Shown here: positions 23,662-31,792 of the stretch, piece after piece
Numbering within the stretch: the stretch's first letter is position 1
How the letters are laid out: each line of letters opens with the position of its first letter
NCBI GenBank assembly: GCA_030848925.1
Contig: JANFFA010000003.1
Location: forward strand, 434,001 to 498,000
Source of the DNA: Rhodalgimonas zhirmunskyi
Lineage (GTDB): Bacteria > Pseudomonadota > Alphaproteobacteria > Rhodobacterales > Rhodobacteraceae
DNA: 64,000 nt
Reading direction: 5' to 3'
Translations under genes and position numbers: made by a program
Notes under the pieces: generated by a model
The model's database searches: none
What the model was told of the DNA's origin: nothing
Seen by the model: only the letters and a program-made list of their open reading frames with translations

Positions 23662-24786
23662 ATGGGTATCCTCGATTTTCTCACCGGCGAATTCATCGAC
23701 GTCATCCACTGGACGGATGACACCCGCGACACGATGGTCTGGCGGTTCGAACGCCATGGCCACGAAATCAAATACGGCGCCAAGCTTACGGTGCGCGAAG
23801 GCCAAGCTGCGGTCTTCGTCCACGAGGGACAGTTGGCCGATGTCTTCACCCCCGGTCTCTACATGCTCGAGACCAACAACATGCCAATCCTGACGACCCT
23901 CCAGCACTGGGATCACGGCTTCCAGTCGCCTTTCAAATCCGAGGTCTATTTCGTCAACACCACCCGCTTCAGTGATCTCAAGTGGGGGACCAAGAACCCG
24001 ATCATCGCCCGCGATCCCGAATTCGGCCCGGTGCGCCTGCGCGCCTTCGGCACCTATACGATCAAGGTTTCCGATCCGGCCCGTTTCATGACCGAAATCG
24101 TCGGCACCGACGGCGAATTCACCATGGACGAGATCAGCTACCAGATCCGCAACATCATCGTGCAGGAATTCTCCCGCACCATCGCGCGTTCGGGCATCCC
24201 GGTGCTCGACATGGCCGCCAACACGCGCGAACTGGGCCAACTGGTCGCCAAGGATATCGCCCCCACACTCACCGCCTATGGCCTTGAGATTCCAGAGCTT
24301 TACATTGAAAACATCTCGCTGCCCGAAGCGGTTGAGAAGGTGATGGACAAGCGCACCTCAATGGGCGTCGTCGGCAATCTGGCGAACTACATGCAATTCC
24401 AAACGGCCGAAGCCATGGGTCAGGCGGGCGCCGCAGGCGCGGCCATGCAAACCGGTCTCGGCGCCGGACTGGGCATGCAGATTGGCGCACAGATGGGCCC
24501 GTGGGGCGCAATCCCGGGTGGACACCAACAGGCCCCCGCGCCGCAGGCCGCCGCCGCACCACCGCCCCCGCCGCCTGCCGAACACGTCTGGCACATCGCC
24601 GAAAACGGCGCCACCAAGGGCCCGTTCTCCAAGGCCTCGATGGGCCGCATGGCCGTTGACGGTGGGCTCACCCGCGAAACGCTGGTCTGGACCCCGGGTC
24701 AGGACGGCTGGCTCAAGGCGGGCGAGGTGACTGAACTGGCACAGCTCTTCACCATCATGCCGCCGCCCCCGCCCCCTGCTGCCTGA
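23662..24786 (+). CDS. SPFH-domain protein with C-terminal GYF_2 domain
   Basis: 374 residues in three parts. An SPFH (band 7-like) domain occupies residues ~20-235, starting MGILDFLTGEFIDVIHWTDD as in the virion-core-protein-like/YdjI group. A G/A/P-rich linker follows, with a proline run, then a GYF_2 domain (~312-366) with WHIAENGATKGPFS, MGRMAVDG and LVWTPGQDGW. SPFH proteins form large assemblies on membranes, and GYF_2 domains bind proline-rich peptides. AAGGAG precedes the ATG. The combination with a zinc-ribbon membrane protein nearby recalls the B. subtilis ydj operon, though no PspA gene is present here. Confidence 0.85.
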   Translation: MGILDFLTGEFIDVIHWTDDTRDTMVWRFERHGHEIKYGAKLTVREGQAAVFVHEGQLADVFTPGLYMLETNNMPILTTLQHWDHGFQSPFKSEVYFVNTTRFSDLKWGTKNPIIARDPEFGPVRLRAFGTYTIKVSDPARFMTEIVGTDGEFTMDEISYQIRNIIVQEFSRTIARSGIPVLDMAANTRELGQLVAKDIAPTLTAYGLEIPELYIENISLPEAVEKVMDKRTSMGVVGNLANYMQFQTAEAMGQAGAAGAAMQTGLGAGLGMQIGAQMGPWGAIPGGHQQAPAPQAAAAPPPPPPAEHVWHIAENGATKGPFSKASMGRMAVDGGLTRETLVWTPGQDGWLKAGEVTELAQLFTIMPPPPPPAA

Positions 24787-24823
24787 TCTCTGCCGCCTGA
24801 TCGCCTCAAGCCAAACGGTGCCC

Positions 24824-25228
24824 ATGCCCAAACCCGCGCCCAGCGCCTGCGTCATCCGGCGCAGCGCGTCCCTTCCCGCATCGATTAAATCCGAGGCCGC
24901 GCTCGCCGTGGCCCTCGGCCTGATGCGCGGCGCACCCTTGCCGGATGGGCAGATCACCGACGCCACCATCTGGGAAGGCGGCGACACTTCGCCCGCCATC
25001 GGCACTGCGGCCATCAAGGCCGCCCTGTCCCACCGCCCCGCTGCCGCTGAAATCAACGTCGACGAAATCGTCACCCACGGCAAAGCCGCCGCCGTTTCGG
25101 GCCGCATGACCCCGGCGGATGGGGGCCGCGCGCGGCTCTTTTGTCACATGATCCGCTTCACCTCTGCCGGCGCGCGCACGGTGGCACAGGTGGTCAGCTT
25201 CGATCACCCGGCCCCGCAGCAGGCCTGA
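24824..25228 (+). CDS. NTF2/SnoaL-like small protein
   Basis: 134 residues from ATG 24824; a GTG 6 bases upstream is an alternative and no clear ribosome site is seen. The second half (TAAIKAALSHRPAAAEINVDEIVTHGKAAAVSGRM, then RLFCHMIRFTSAGARTVAQVVSF) has the alternating strands and closing hydrophobic strand of the SnoaL/NTF2-like fold. I make this call from pattern alone. It lies 37 bases after the SPFH gene. Catalytic residues and ligand cannot be assigned. Confidence 0.55.
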   Translation: MPKPAPSACVIRRSASLPASIKSEAALAVALGLMRGAPLPDGQITDATIWEGGDTSPAIGTAAIKAALSHRPAAAEINVDEIVTHGKAAAVSGRMTPADGGRARLFCHMIRFTSAGARTVAQVVSFDHPAPQQA

Positions 25229-25368
25229 CCACCTTTCTGCGCCCGTCACGCACCCGGACAAGTCGCAATCACGCTTCCCTCGTGTTGGCGGAAAGATAAA
25301 AACCCGGTTGAACCCCGAAGCCCCGGGCCGCATTCTCTCCCCAACAAAAGACCAGAGGAACTTGCCCG

Positions 25369-26487
25369 ATGCCGTCCCCCTCGCAGCCCCCATCCCAACC
25401 GCAAGAGCATCGCTTCCCCTGCCCGCAATGCGGCGCAGATTTCCGCTTCGCAGCGGGCGAAGGCAAACTGATCTGCGATCACTGCGGAAATGAAATGGAG
25501 ATCGAGGGCGCCGGCCAATCCGCCGAGGTTCACCCGATCAAGGAACTCGACTTCCGCGCCGCCCTTTCCGCCCAACTGCCCAGCGCCGAGATGGAGGAAA
25601 CCCGCGTTTCGCGCTGCCCCAATTGCGGCGCGCAGGTGGAATTCGACCCCGATACCCACGCCACCGAATGCCCGTTCTGCGCCACGCCCGTGGTGACCGA
25701 CACCGGCACCCACCGCCATATCAAGCCCCGCGGCGTGCTGCCTTTCGCCCTCTCCGAGGAACAGGCGCGCGACGCCATGTCAAAATGGCTCGGCCGGCTT
25801 TGGTTCGCCCCCAACGGCGTGCAGGACTACGCCCGCAAGGGCCGCCGGATGCAGGGCATCTACGTCCCCTACTGGACCTTCGACGCCGATACCAAATCGC
25901 GCTACTCCGGCCAGCGCGGCACGGTCTATTACGAAACCCGCACCGTCGTGCGCGATGGCAAACGGGTGCAGGAACGGGTGCAAAAGGTCCGCTGGACCCC
26001 GGTCTCGGGCCGGGTCGCGCGGTTCTTCGACGATGTGCTCGTGCTGGCCTCGCGCTCGCTGCCCAAACGCTACACCGACGGGCTGGAGCCTTGGGATCTC
26101 GCCGCGCTTGAACCATATCAGCCCGAATACCTCGCCGGATTCCGCGCCGAAGGCTACCAGGTCGAACTCGAAGACGGCTTCTCCGAGGCCCGCGTCAAGA
26201 TGGATCAACAGATTGCCCGCGATGTGAAATTCGATATCGGCGGGGATCGCCAACGGATTTCCTCTGTCGATACCTCCGTCTCGGATGTGACCTTCAAGCA
26301 TATCCTGCTGCCGGTCTGGCTCGCCGCCTACAAGTATCGCGGCGAAACCTATCGCTTCGTCGTCAACGGCCGCACCGGCCGCGTGCAGGGCCAGCGCCCC
26401 TGGTCAATGTGGAAGATCACCTTCGCCGTCCTGCTCGGCCTGATCGTCGCTGGCGTGGCGGGCTATGTCATCGCCCAAAACCAGTAA
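25369..26487 (+). CDS. Double zinc-ribbon membrane protein
   Basis: 372 residues. Two zinc ribbons at the N-terminus use Cys18/21/36/39 (CPQCG...CDHCG) and Cys83/86/101/104 (CPNCG...CPFC). A long middle domain has IYVPYWTFDADTKSRYSGQRG and an RVQKVRWTPVSG segment, and one C-terminal membrane helix ends the protein (ITFAVLLGLIVAGVAGYVIA). Such proteins are often misannotated as primosomal PriA-like helicases because of the ribbons, but no helicase motif is present. It resembles YdjG-type proteins encoded next to SPFH genes. The ribbons may recruit a partner to the membrane; function unknown. Confidence 0.8.
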   Translation: MPSPSQPPSQPQEHRFPCPQCGADFRFAAGEGKLICDHCGNEMEIEGAGQSAEVHPIKELDFRAALSAQLPSAEMEETRVSRCPNCGAQVEFDPDTHATECPFCATPVVTDTGTHRHIKPRGVLPFALSEEQARDAMSKWLGRLWFAPNGVQDYARKGRRMQGIYVPYWTFDADTKSRYSGQRGTVYYETRTVVRDGKRVQERVQKVRWTPVSGRVARFFDDVLVLASRSLPKRYTDGLEPWDLAALEPYQPEYLAGFRAEGYQVELEDGFSEARVKMDQQIARDVKFDIGGDRQRISSVDTSVSDVTFKHILLPVWLAAYKYRGETYRFVVNGRTGRVQGQRPWSMWKITFAVLLGLIVAGVAGYVIAQNQ

Positions 26488-26512
26488 TCCAGCGCCTCGA
26501 AAGGGCCATATC

Positions 26513-27181
26513 ATGTATCGCCTGCACTATCTCGACAACTCGCGCGCCCACCGGATCCTCTGGATGTTCGAGGAACTGGGCGTCGAATATGATGTCGAAA
26601 TCTACCCCCGCGACCGCAACATGCGCGCGCCCGAAAGCCTCACCCGCCTGCACCCGCTGGGCAAATCCCCCATTGTCGAGGCCCCAGACGGCATCCTCGC
26701 CGAAAGCGGCGCGATCATGGAGGAACTGGTGCTGCGTCACCCCGAAGCGGGCCTCGCCCCCGCCGATCCGCTCTCGCCCGAAGGCCGGCGCTATCGCTAC
26801 TGGATGCACGCCGCCGAAGGCTCGGTCATGCCGCTTCTGGTCAACCGGCTGGTGTTCTCGATGATGCCCCGGCAGGTGCCCGCCCTCATCCGCCCCGTCG
26901 CGCGAATGATCTCCAAGGGCATGATGCAACAGATGACCGACCCGGGCCTGAAAGCGCAAGTCGCCTATTGGCAGGACACGCTGGCCGACGGCGGCTATTT
27001 CGCGGGCGACCACTTCACCGCCGCCGATATCCAGATGTCCTTCCCGGTCGAGGCTGCGGTCTTGCGCCTGCCGGTCTCGCCCGTGCCCCCCGCCATCACG
27101 GCATGGCTGGAAGCGATCCGCGCCCGCCCCGCCTATGCCCGCGCCCTCGAACGCGGCGGAGCCTATGATTATGCCGAATGA
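26513..27181 (+). CDS. Glutathione S-transferase family protein
   Basis: 222 residues. The N-terminal thioredoxin-like domain has YLDNSRAHRILWMFEELGVEYD and the cis-proline and glutathione-binding segment LGKSPIVEAPDG/LAESGAIMEEL. The C-terminal domain has FAGDHFTAADIQMSF, the usual N-capping motif. It would be a cytosolic enzyme that conjugates or reduces with glutathione; substrate unknown. AAGGG precedes the ATG at 26513, and an upstream extension overlapping the zinc-ribbon gene is rejected. It overlaps the nitroreductase gene by 11 bases. Confidence 0.87.
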   Translation: MYRLHYLDNSRAHRILWMFEELGVEYDVEIYPRDRNMRAPESLTRLHPLGKSPIVEAPDGILAESGAIMEELVLRHPEAGLAPADPLSPEGRRYRYWMHAAEGSVMPLLVNRLVFSMMPRQVPALIRPVARMISKGMMQQMTDPGLKAQVAYWQDTLADGGYFAGDHFTAADIQMSFPVEAAVLRLPVSPVPPAITAWLEAIRARPAYARALERGGAYDYAE

Positions 27182-27863
27182 AAACCACACCCCGATGGAT
27201 TTCGACGCGCTCACCCGCCTGCTCCACGCCCGCTATTCTTGCCGCGCCTTCCGCCCCGATCCCGTCCCGCGTGCCACCATCGAACAGATCGTGCGCACCG
27301 CAGGGCGCGCGCCCTCGTGGTGCAACGCGCAACCATGGCAACTGATCATCACCGATGGTAAGGAAACCAACCGCTTCCGCGACGCCCTCTTCGCCCACGC
27401 CAGCAACCATCCGCAACAGCCCGACATCGACTGGCCCAAGCAATACACCGGCCCTTACAAAGTCCGCCGCCGCACCTGCGGTTGGCAACTTTACGAAGCG
27501 GTCGGCATCGAAAAAGGCGACCGCGCCGCCTCCACCGCCCAGATGATGGAGAATTTCCACCTGTTCGGCGCACCCCACGTCGCCATCCTCACCTCCGAGG
27601 CCGATCTTGGCACCTATGGCGTGATGGATTGCGGCGGATTCCTCTCCTCTTTCTGCTACGCCGCGCAGGCGCAGGGCGTCGCCACCATCCCGCAGGCCGC
27701 CGTCGCTGGTTACGGGCGGTTCGTGCATGACTTCTTCGACATTCCCGAAAACCGCCTCGTCACCGCCGCCATCTCGTTCGGCTACGCCGATGCCGCCCAC
27801 CCAGCCAACGCCTTTCGCACCGAACGCGCCCCGCTTTCCGAAGTCATCGACTGGCGGGAATAA
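27171..27863 (+). CDS. Nitroreductase family FMN enzyme
   Basis: 230 residues from the ATG at 27171; starts at 27165 and 27195 are also possible. The nitroreductase fold is shown by RYSCRAFRPDPVPRATIEQIV, APSWCNAQPWQL and the C-terminal ENRLVTAAISFGYAD. The family uses FMN and NAD(P)H to reduce nitro-aromatics, quinones or flavins. It overlaps the end of the GST gene, so the two are probably co-expressed and may share a detoxification role. Physiological substrate unknown. Confidence 0.87.
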   Translation: MPNENHTPMDFDALTRLLHARYSCRAFRPDPVPRATIEQIVRTAGRAPSWCNAQPWQLIITDGKETNRFRDALFAHASNHPQQPDIDWPKQYTGPYKVRRRTCGWQLYEAVGIEKGDRAASTAQMMENFHLFGAPHVAILTSEADLGTYGVMDCGGFLSSFCYAAQAQGVATIPQAAVAGYGRFVHDFFDIPENRLVTAAISFGYADAAHPANAFRTERAPLSEVIDWRE

Positions 27864-27940
27864 CCCGCGCGCTAGCCCCTCGTCACCTTGAGCTTAGGCA
27901 CCGACGCGCCACTTAACCCCCACCTCAACAGGAGATCCCC

Positions 27941-28378
27941 ATGCGCGCCCTGATCCAAAGAGTGTCCGAGGCTTCCGTCCGCGTCGACAACACCACTATC
28001 GGTGAGATCGGCCCCGGTCTGCTGATCCTCGTCTGCGCCATGCAGGGCGACACGGATGAGGCGGCCCGCAAACTGGCCCTCAAATTGACCAAGCTGCGCA
28101 TCTTCTCCGACGATCAGGGCAAGATGAACCTGTCGCTGGTCCAGACCGGCGGCGCGGCGCTGGTGGTGTCGCAATTCACCCTCGCCGGTGACACCTCGCG
28201 TGGCAATCGCCCCGGTTTCTCAACCGCCGCCGCCCCGGACGAGGGCAATCGCCTTTACGAACTGTTCGCAGCCGAACTGAAAACCCTCGGCATCCCTACC
28301 GAAACCGGCCGCTTCGGCGCCGATATGAAGGTCAGCCTCATCAACGACGGCCCCGTCACCCTCTGGGTCGAGGTATAG
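27941..28378 (+). CDS. dtd: D-aminoacyl-tRNA deacylase (Dtd)
   Basis: 145 residues, full length. It has the Dtd signatures [13 protein letters not shown] at the start, [18 protein letters not shown] (SQFTL motif) and [11 protein letters not shown] with the GP-VT motif at the end. It removes D-amino acids wrongly attached to tRNA, and glycine from tRNA-Ala. AGGAG precedes the ATG by 7 bases. It is monocistronic, convergent with the LysR gene, and separated from it by an exceptional hairpin. Confidence 0.96.
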   Translation: MRALIQRVSEASVRVDNTTIGEIGPGLLILVCAMQGDTDEAARKLALKLTKLRIFSDDQGKMNLSLVQTGGAALVVSQFTLAGDTSRGNRPGFSTAAAPDEGNRLYELFAAELKTLGIPTETGRFGADMKVSLINDGPVTLWVEV

Positions 28379-28405
28379 CGCCCTTCAAGAAACCACATCA
28401 GCTTA

Positions 28406-28457
28406 GCGCCGGGTTGGCGGGCGGGGCGGGTGGGTGGGACGCCCGCCAACCCGGCGC
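28406..28457. terminator. 17-bp perfect hairpin with a G-quadruplex-type loop
   Basis: The arms 28406-28422 and 28441-28457 pair perfectly over 17 bp. The 18-nt loop holds GGGGCGGGTGGGTGGG (28423-28438), four G-runs with single-base loops, the pattern of a very stable parallel G-quadruplex. It lies between convergent dtd and LysR genes and probably acts as a transcription barrier for dtd. No U-tract follows. Confidence 0.75.
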
Positions 28458-28469
28458 CGCACGCACAGC

Positions 28470-29330
28470 TCACCACTGGCTGAAACTCTGCCTTACCAAG
28501 TCGCCCAGCACGTCCATCGCCTCGTTCTGCCCAACCGAGCGCTGGTAAAGGTTGATCCGATGGGTCTCCAACTCGGGCAACGCCCCGCCATGATCGATCG
28601 GCACAAGATGCGCCGGTTCCGTCCCCTCGATCATTGCGTTCACGGCAAGGTCGGCACTCACCGTCACCTCGATGGCGCGGTCCGATTCGGTTTCCACCCC
28701 GATCTCCCATTCGATCCCGGCCGCATCCAGCGCCTCGATCGCCTGCGGGCGAAAGGCACAGTGCCGCTCGAAGGCAAGCCGCAAGGGCCGCTGCCGCCAC
28801 GCCACGCCCCCCGGCGCACCCATCCAGCGCAGCGGCTTTTGCACCAGCGTTTCCCCACCTGGCCGCACACCCGTTTCGGTGGTCAGGATGACATCACTCT
28901 CTCCCCGGCCGAACTCTTCCAACAGATCATAGGTCCACGAGGCAGCCAGCCGCACCTTCATCCGCGGAAACCGCGCGTGAAACTCCTGCAACACCCGTGG
29001 GATCAGCGGATAGACGATGTCATGCGGCACCCCGAACCGGATTTCGCCCTCATAAACCCGGTCGGTCAGGCGCGAGACCACCTCGTCATTCAGCGCCACC
29101 ATCCGCCGCGCATAAGACAGGAACTGATCACCACTCGCCGTCAGCGCGATCTTGCGATTGGCGCGGTCCAGCAGGTCGACACCCAGCAGTTCCTCAAGCC
29201 GCTTCAACTGCATCGAAACCGCCGATTGCGTCAGGTTCAGCATCCCCGCCGCCCGCGTGACCCCGCCATGATCGGCCACGGCAACGAAACTGCGCAGGGT
29301 CGTGACATCAAGATTTCGCATGGGTGTCAT
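28470..29330 (-). CDS. LysR-family transcriptional regulator
   Basis: 286 residues from ATG 29330; ATG 29321 (MRNLDVTTL) is equally plausible and lies at a more usual distance from AAAGG. An N-terminal winged helix-turn-helix (LRSFVAVADHGGVTRAAGMLNLTQSAVSMQLKRLEELLG) is followed by a periplasmic-binding-protein-like effector domain. It is divergent from the DUF1127 gene, with a GTGAT-N4-ATCAC palindrome between them that could be its operator. Target and effector are unknown. Confidence 0.9.
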   Translation of the reverse strand: MTPMRNLDVTTLRSFVAVADHGGVTRAAGMLNLTQSAVSMQLKRLEELLGVDLLDRANRKIALTASGDQFLSYARRMVALNDEVVSRLTDRVYEGEIRFGVPHDIVYPLIPRVLQEFHARFPRMKVRLAASWTYDLLEEFGRGESDVILTTETGVRPGGETLVQKPLRWMGAPGGVAWRQRPLRLAFERHCAFRPQAIEALDAAGIEWEIGVETESDRAIEVTVSADLAVNAMIEGTEPAHLVPIDHGGALPELETHRINLYQRSVGQNEAMDVLGDLVRQSFSQW

Positions 29331-29349
29331 CTGCCTTTCATCATTATCC

Positions 29350-29363
29350 GTGATGCTAATCAC
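29350..29363. promoter_or_regulatory. Palindrome between LysR and DUF1127 genes
   Basis: GTGAT-GCTA-ATCAC (perfect 5-bp arms) lies 20 bases upstream of the LysR start, in the divergent promoter region. It fits a LysR autoregulatory site, but the GTGA-N6-TCAC form also resembles Crp/Fnr-family sites. Confidence 0.45.
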
Positions 29364-29457
29364 AACGAACATTCGATTTCAATATCATTTCAAGCGGACT
29401 ATTCATCACCACATGGAATGACAAACGGATAAAGCATCAAAGATCGGAGTATACGAC

Positions 29458-29667
29458 ATGTCCCGCAGCATCGCCCTCGCACACCGCGCCCCCCGGCCCA
29501 TCCTGATGGCCGCGCGCTTTGCCTCTTTCGTCTCTCTCGCCCGTCAGCGCGCCGCGCTGCAACGGCTCGACGATGCCCAGTTGCGCGACATCGGCCTCAC
29601 CCGCGATGACGTCCACCGCGAAGCCAACCGACCCTTCTGGGACGTGCCGCAAAGCTGGCTCTGCTAA
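29458..29667 (+). CDS. DUF1127 small protein
   Basis: 69 residues with the family motif in its second half: LQRLDDAQLRDIGLTRDDVHREANRPFWDVP. The N-terminus is basic and arginine-rich. Small DUF1127 proteins are abundant in Alphaproteobacteria, and some bind RNA and influence RNA turnover and phosphate metabolism; whether this one does is unknown. GGAG precedes the ATG at 29458. It is divergent from the LysR gene, which may control it. The 290 bases after it hold no gene. Confidence 0.88.
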   Translation: MSRSIALAHRAPRPILMAARFASFVSLARQRAALQRLDDAQLRDIGLTRDDVHREANRPFWDVPQSWLC

Positions 29668-29957
29668 GCCCGACACGTTATCAGGCCGCCCCCCAGGGCC
29701 AAGCGAAAGCGCAGGGCGCCCCTCTCCCTCTCCCCGGGAGGGTGGCGCCCGACTTCAAGCCGACCCGCGCCCCCACCGCGCGATCGCCCGGAATCCCCTA
29801 AAAATACAACAAAAACACTGCGTTTCCCGCGCCACGCCGATTCATCTCGCTTTTCCCGACCGAAAAGCTTGAAAAGCGCCGCGACCTTCCCGATATTTGA
29901 CCAGAATACCGCCCATCCGGGCGCAATCTGTTATTCGCCAACATCCGGAGGAATTCG

Positions 29958-30737
29958 ATGGAAAACTATAACGCAATCCCGCGTGGCGTCGGCCAGAGCC
30001 GCACCGCCGAGATTGATGCGGGGCTCCGCGCGCACATGAACAAAGTCTATGGCACTATGTCCATAGGCATGCTGCTGACGGCTCTGGCCGCCTGGGCCAT
30101 CTCGGGCCTGGCCACCACGACCGACCCAGCAGCCGCTGTCGCGCAAATGCCCAATGGCAAGCTGCTCACCTCCTTCGGGCAGGTGATCTATGGTTCGCCC
30201 CTGCAATGGGTGATCCTGCTTGCCCCGCTCGCGATGGTGTTCCTCTTCGGCGCGGCAATCAATCGACTGTCCGCCGCTGGCGCGCAGCTCTATTTCTGGG
30301 TCTATGCCGCGCTCGTCGGCGTGTCGCTTAGCTCGATCTTCCTGATCTACACATCCTATTCGATCGCGCAGGTCTTCCTGATCACCTCGATCGCCTTCGC
30401 TGGCCTCTCGCTCTGGGGCTACACCACGAAGAAGGATATTTCGGGTTGGGGCAGCTTCCTGATCATGGGCCTGATCGGCCTTATCGTCGCGATGATCGTC
30501 AACTGGTTCCTGCAATCGCCGGCCATGGCCTATGCGATTTCGGGCATCGGCGTTCTGATCTTCGCAGGCCTCACCGCCTACGATACCCAAACGATCAAGA
30601 ACACCTACCTCCAGCACGCCCAGCACGGCGACAAGGAGTGGCTCGGCAAGGCCGCGATCATGGGCGCACTGTCGCTCTATCTCGACTTCATCAACATGTT
30701 CATCATGTTGCTGCAACTCTTCGGCAACCGCGAATAA
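29958..30737 (+). CDS. BAX inhibitor-1/YccA family membrane protein
   Basis: 259 residues with multiple hydrophobic segments and the family pattern: MNKVYGTMSIGMLLTALAAW near the start, FLITSIAFAGLSLWGYTTKKDIS in the middle and GLTAYDTQTIKNTY followed by GALSLYLDFINMFIMLLQLFG at the end. These inner-membrane proteins resemble calcium-leak channels, and E. coli YccA modulates the FtsH protease. CGGAGG precedes the ATG, and a strong terminator follows, so it is monocistronic. Confidence 0.92.
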   Translation: MENYNAIPRGVGQSRTAEIDAGLRAHMNKVYGTMSIGMLLTALAAWAISGLATTTDPAAAVAQMPNGKLLTSFGQVIYGSPLQWVILLAPLAMVFLFGAAINRLSAAGAQLYFWVYAALVGVSLSSIFLIYTSYSIAQVFLITSIAFAGLSLWGYTTKKDISGWGSFLIMGLIGLIVAMIVNWFLQSPAMAYAISGIGVLIFAGLTAYDTQTIKNTYLQHAQHGDKEWLGKAAIMGALSLYLDFINMFIMLLQLFGNRE

Positions 30738-30760
30738 CGCGGCACAAGCCACACAATTTG

Positions 30761-30792
30761 AAAGGGCCGGTCCTCGCGACCGGCCCTTTTTC
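30761..30792 (+). terminator. Terminator of the BAX inhibitor-like gene
   Basis: Perfect 12-bp stem (30761-30772 with 30778-30789), 5-nt loop, followed by TTC on the plus strand. Confidence 0.88.
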
Positions 30793-30818
30793 ATTGATCC
30801 CCGTTGCTCACGCCCACG

Positions 30819-31328
30819 TCACAGATGCAACCGCATCTCCACCGCTGGCAGGTACACCCCCGGCGCCAGACGCACCTCGACCTCGCTTGTGCCCTCGAAC
30901 CCAAGCGCGCCATAAAACCCCACCGCGCCGCGCGTGCTCAGGCAACACAGCATCCGCACCCCGAACGCCTCTGCCTCGTCCAGCACACGCGCCATCAGCG
31001 CGCGCCCATAGCCGCGCCTCAGATACCCCGGATCACAGGCCACGTGGCGCACATGCCCCACACCCGCCGCCCCCGGCGTCCAGCCACCCACGGCCACGGC
31101 GCGGCCGCTATCTGTCTCGGCAATGAAGTACCCCGCCCGCCCGACCAGCGCAGGGTTCGCCTGCCCAATCACGGGCAGCGCGGCGGTCACGATGTCCTGC
31201 GGGTAATCCTTCGGCAACAGCGCCCCGTAAGAAAGCGCCAGCACACGCCGCACCGCTGCCATATCGCGGCGGCTGCTCGCCCTGATCCGCGTGGATCGTG
31301 ACGCTATATCCGGCATATCTTTAGGCAT
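30819..31328 (-). CDS. GNAT family N-acetyltransferase
   Basis: 169 residues from ATG 31328; an in-frame extension upstream crosses the rpmG terminator and is rejected. The acetyl-CoA site (motif A) is clear: VRHVACDPGYLRRGYGRALMARVLDEA, with RRGYGRA as the R-x-x-G-x-G/A loop, and GAVGFYGALGFE is motif B. The substrate, probably a small amine or protein N-terminus, cannot be told. It lies downstream of rpmG on the same strand but behind a terminator, so it probably has its own promoter. Confidence 0.85.
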   Translation of the reverse strand: MPKDMPDIASRSTRIRASSRRDMAAVRRVLALSYGALLPKDYPQDIVTAALPVIGQANPALVGRAGYFIAETDSGRAVAVGGWTPGAAGVGHVRHVACDPGYLRRGYGRALMARVLDEAEAFGVRMLCCLSTRGAVGFYGALGFEGTSEVEVRLAPGVYLPAVEMRLHL

Positions 31329-31390
31329 CTCTCCGGCTCCTTCGCGGGGGATACGCCCCGCCCCGGTTCGCCTGATGCCTGTTCCTGCAA

Positions 31391-31426
31391 AAGAAAAAGC
31401 CGCGTCCCGGGGTGGGGCGCGGCTTT
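31391..31426 (-). terminator. rpmG terminator
   Basis: 9-bp stem (31396-31404 with 31418-31426), followed on the minus strand by TTCTTTTGC. Confidence 0.82.
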
Positions 31427-31449
31427 CGATCTCTTGAAAGGGGGCGATC

Positions 31450-31617
31450 TTACTTGATCTTGCCTTCCTTGTATTCGACATGCTTGCGCGCCACGGGGTC
31501 GTATTTACGTACGACCATCTTCTCGGTCATGGTGCGTGCGTTCTTCTTGGTCACATAGAAGTGGCCCGTGCCCGCGGTCGAGTTCAGGCGGATCTTGATT
31601 GTGGTCGGCTTCGCCAT
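31450..31617 (-). CDS. rpmG: 50S ribosomal protein L33
   Basis: 55 residues: [18 protein letters not shown], then [12 protein letters not shown] and a basic C-terminus ending YKEGKIK. This is the cysteine-free form of L33 common in Proteobacteria, in which the zinc ligands are absent. It is part of the large ribosomal subunit near the E site. AGGAG precedes the ATG at 31617 by 6 bases, and its own terminator follows. Too short for the usual gene-finding cut-off. Confidence 0.96.
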   Translation of the reverse strand: MAKPTTIKIRLNSTAGTGHFYVTKKNARTMTEKMVVRKYDPVARKHVEYKEGKIK

Positions 31618-31749
31618 GGTTCTTCTCCTGCACCGGGCCGCGCTACGCGCCCGCGAAAATCTCTTGAAGCCTGCCTTTTAAGGATTGCCGCGCCCGAGTC
31701 AACAGGCTTTCGTCAAACCCCGTCGCAAACTCCGCAAAACAGCTGACAC

Positions 31750-31773
31750 CCTTTCATTTTTCCAAAAATACTC
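31750..31773 (-). repeat. 24-bp family repeat, copy 1
   Basis: A pyrimidine-rich 24-mer running from CCTTTCATTTTTCC to AAATACTC. It matches 23 of 24 bases at 44601-44624. Here it lies between rnpB and rpmG, so it is intergenic in both places. Confidence 0.7.
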
Positions 31774-31792
31774 AATCCAACCGTCGGAAAAT

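Noticed and set aside
25369-26487. PriA-like helicase suggested by the zinc ribbons
   Set aside because: No Walker or DEAH helicase motifs are present; the protein is too short and ends in a membrane helix.
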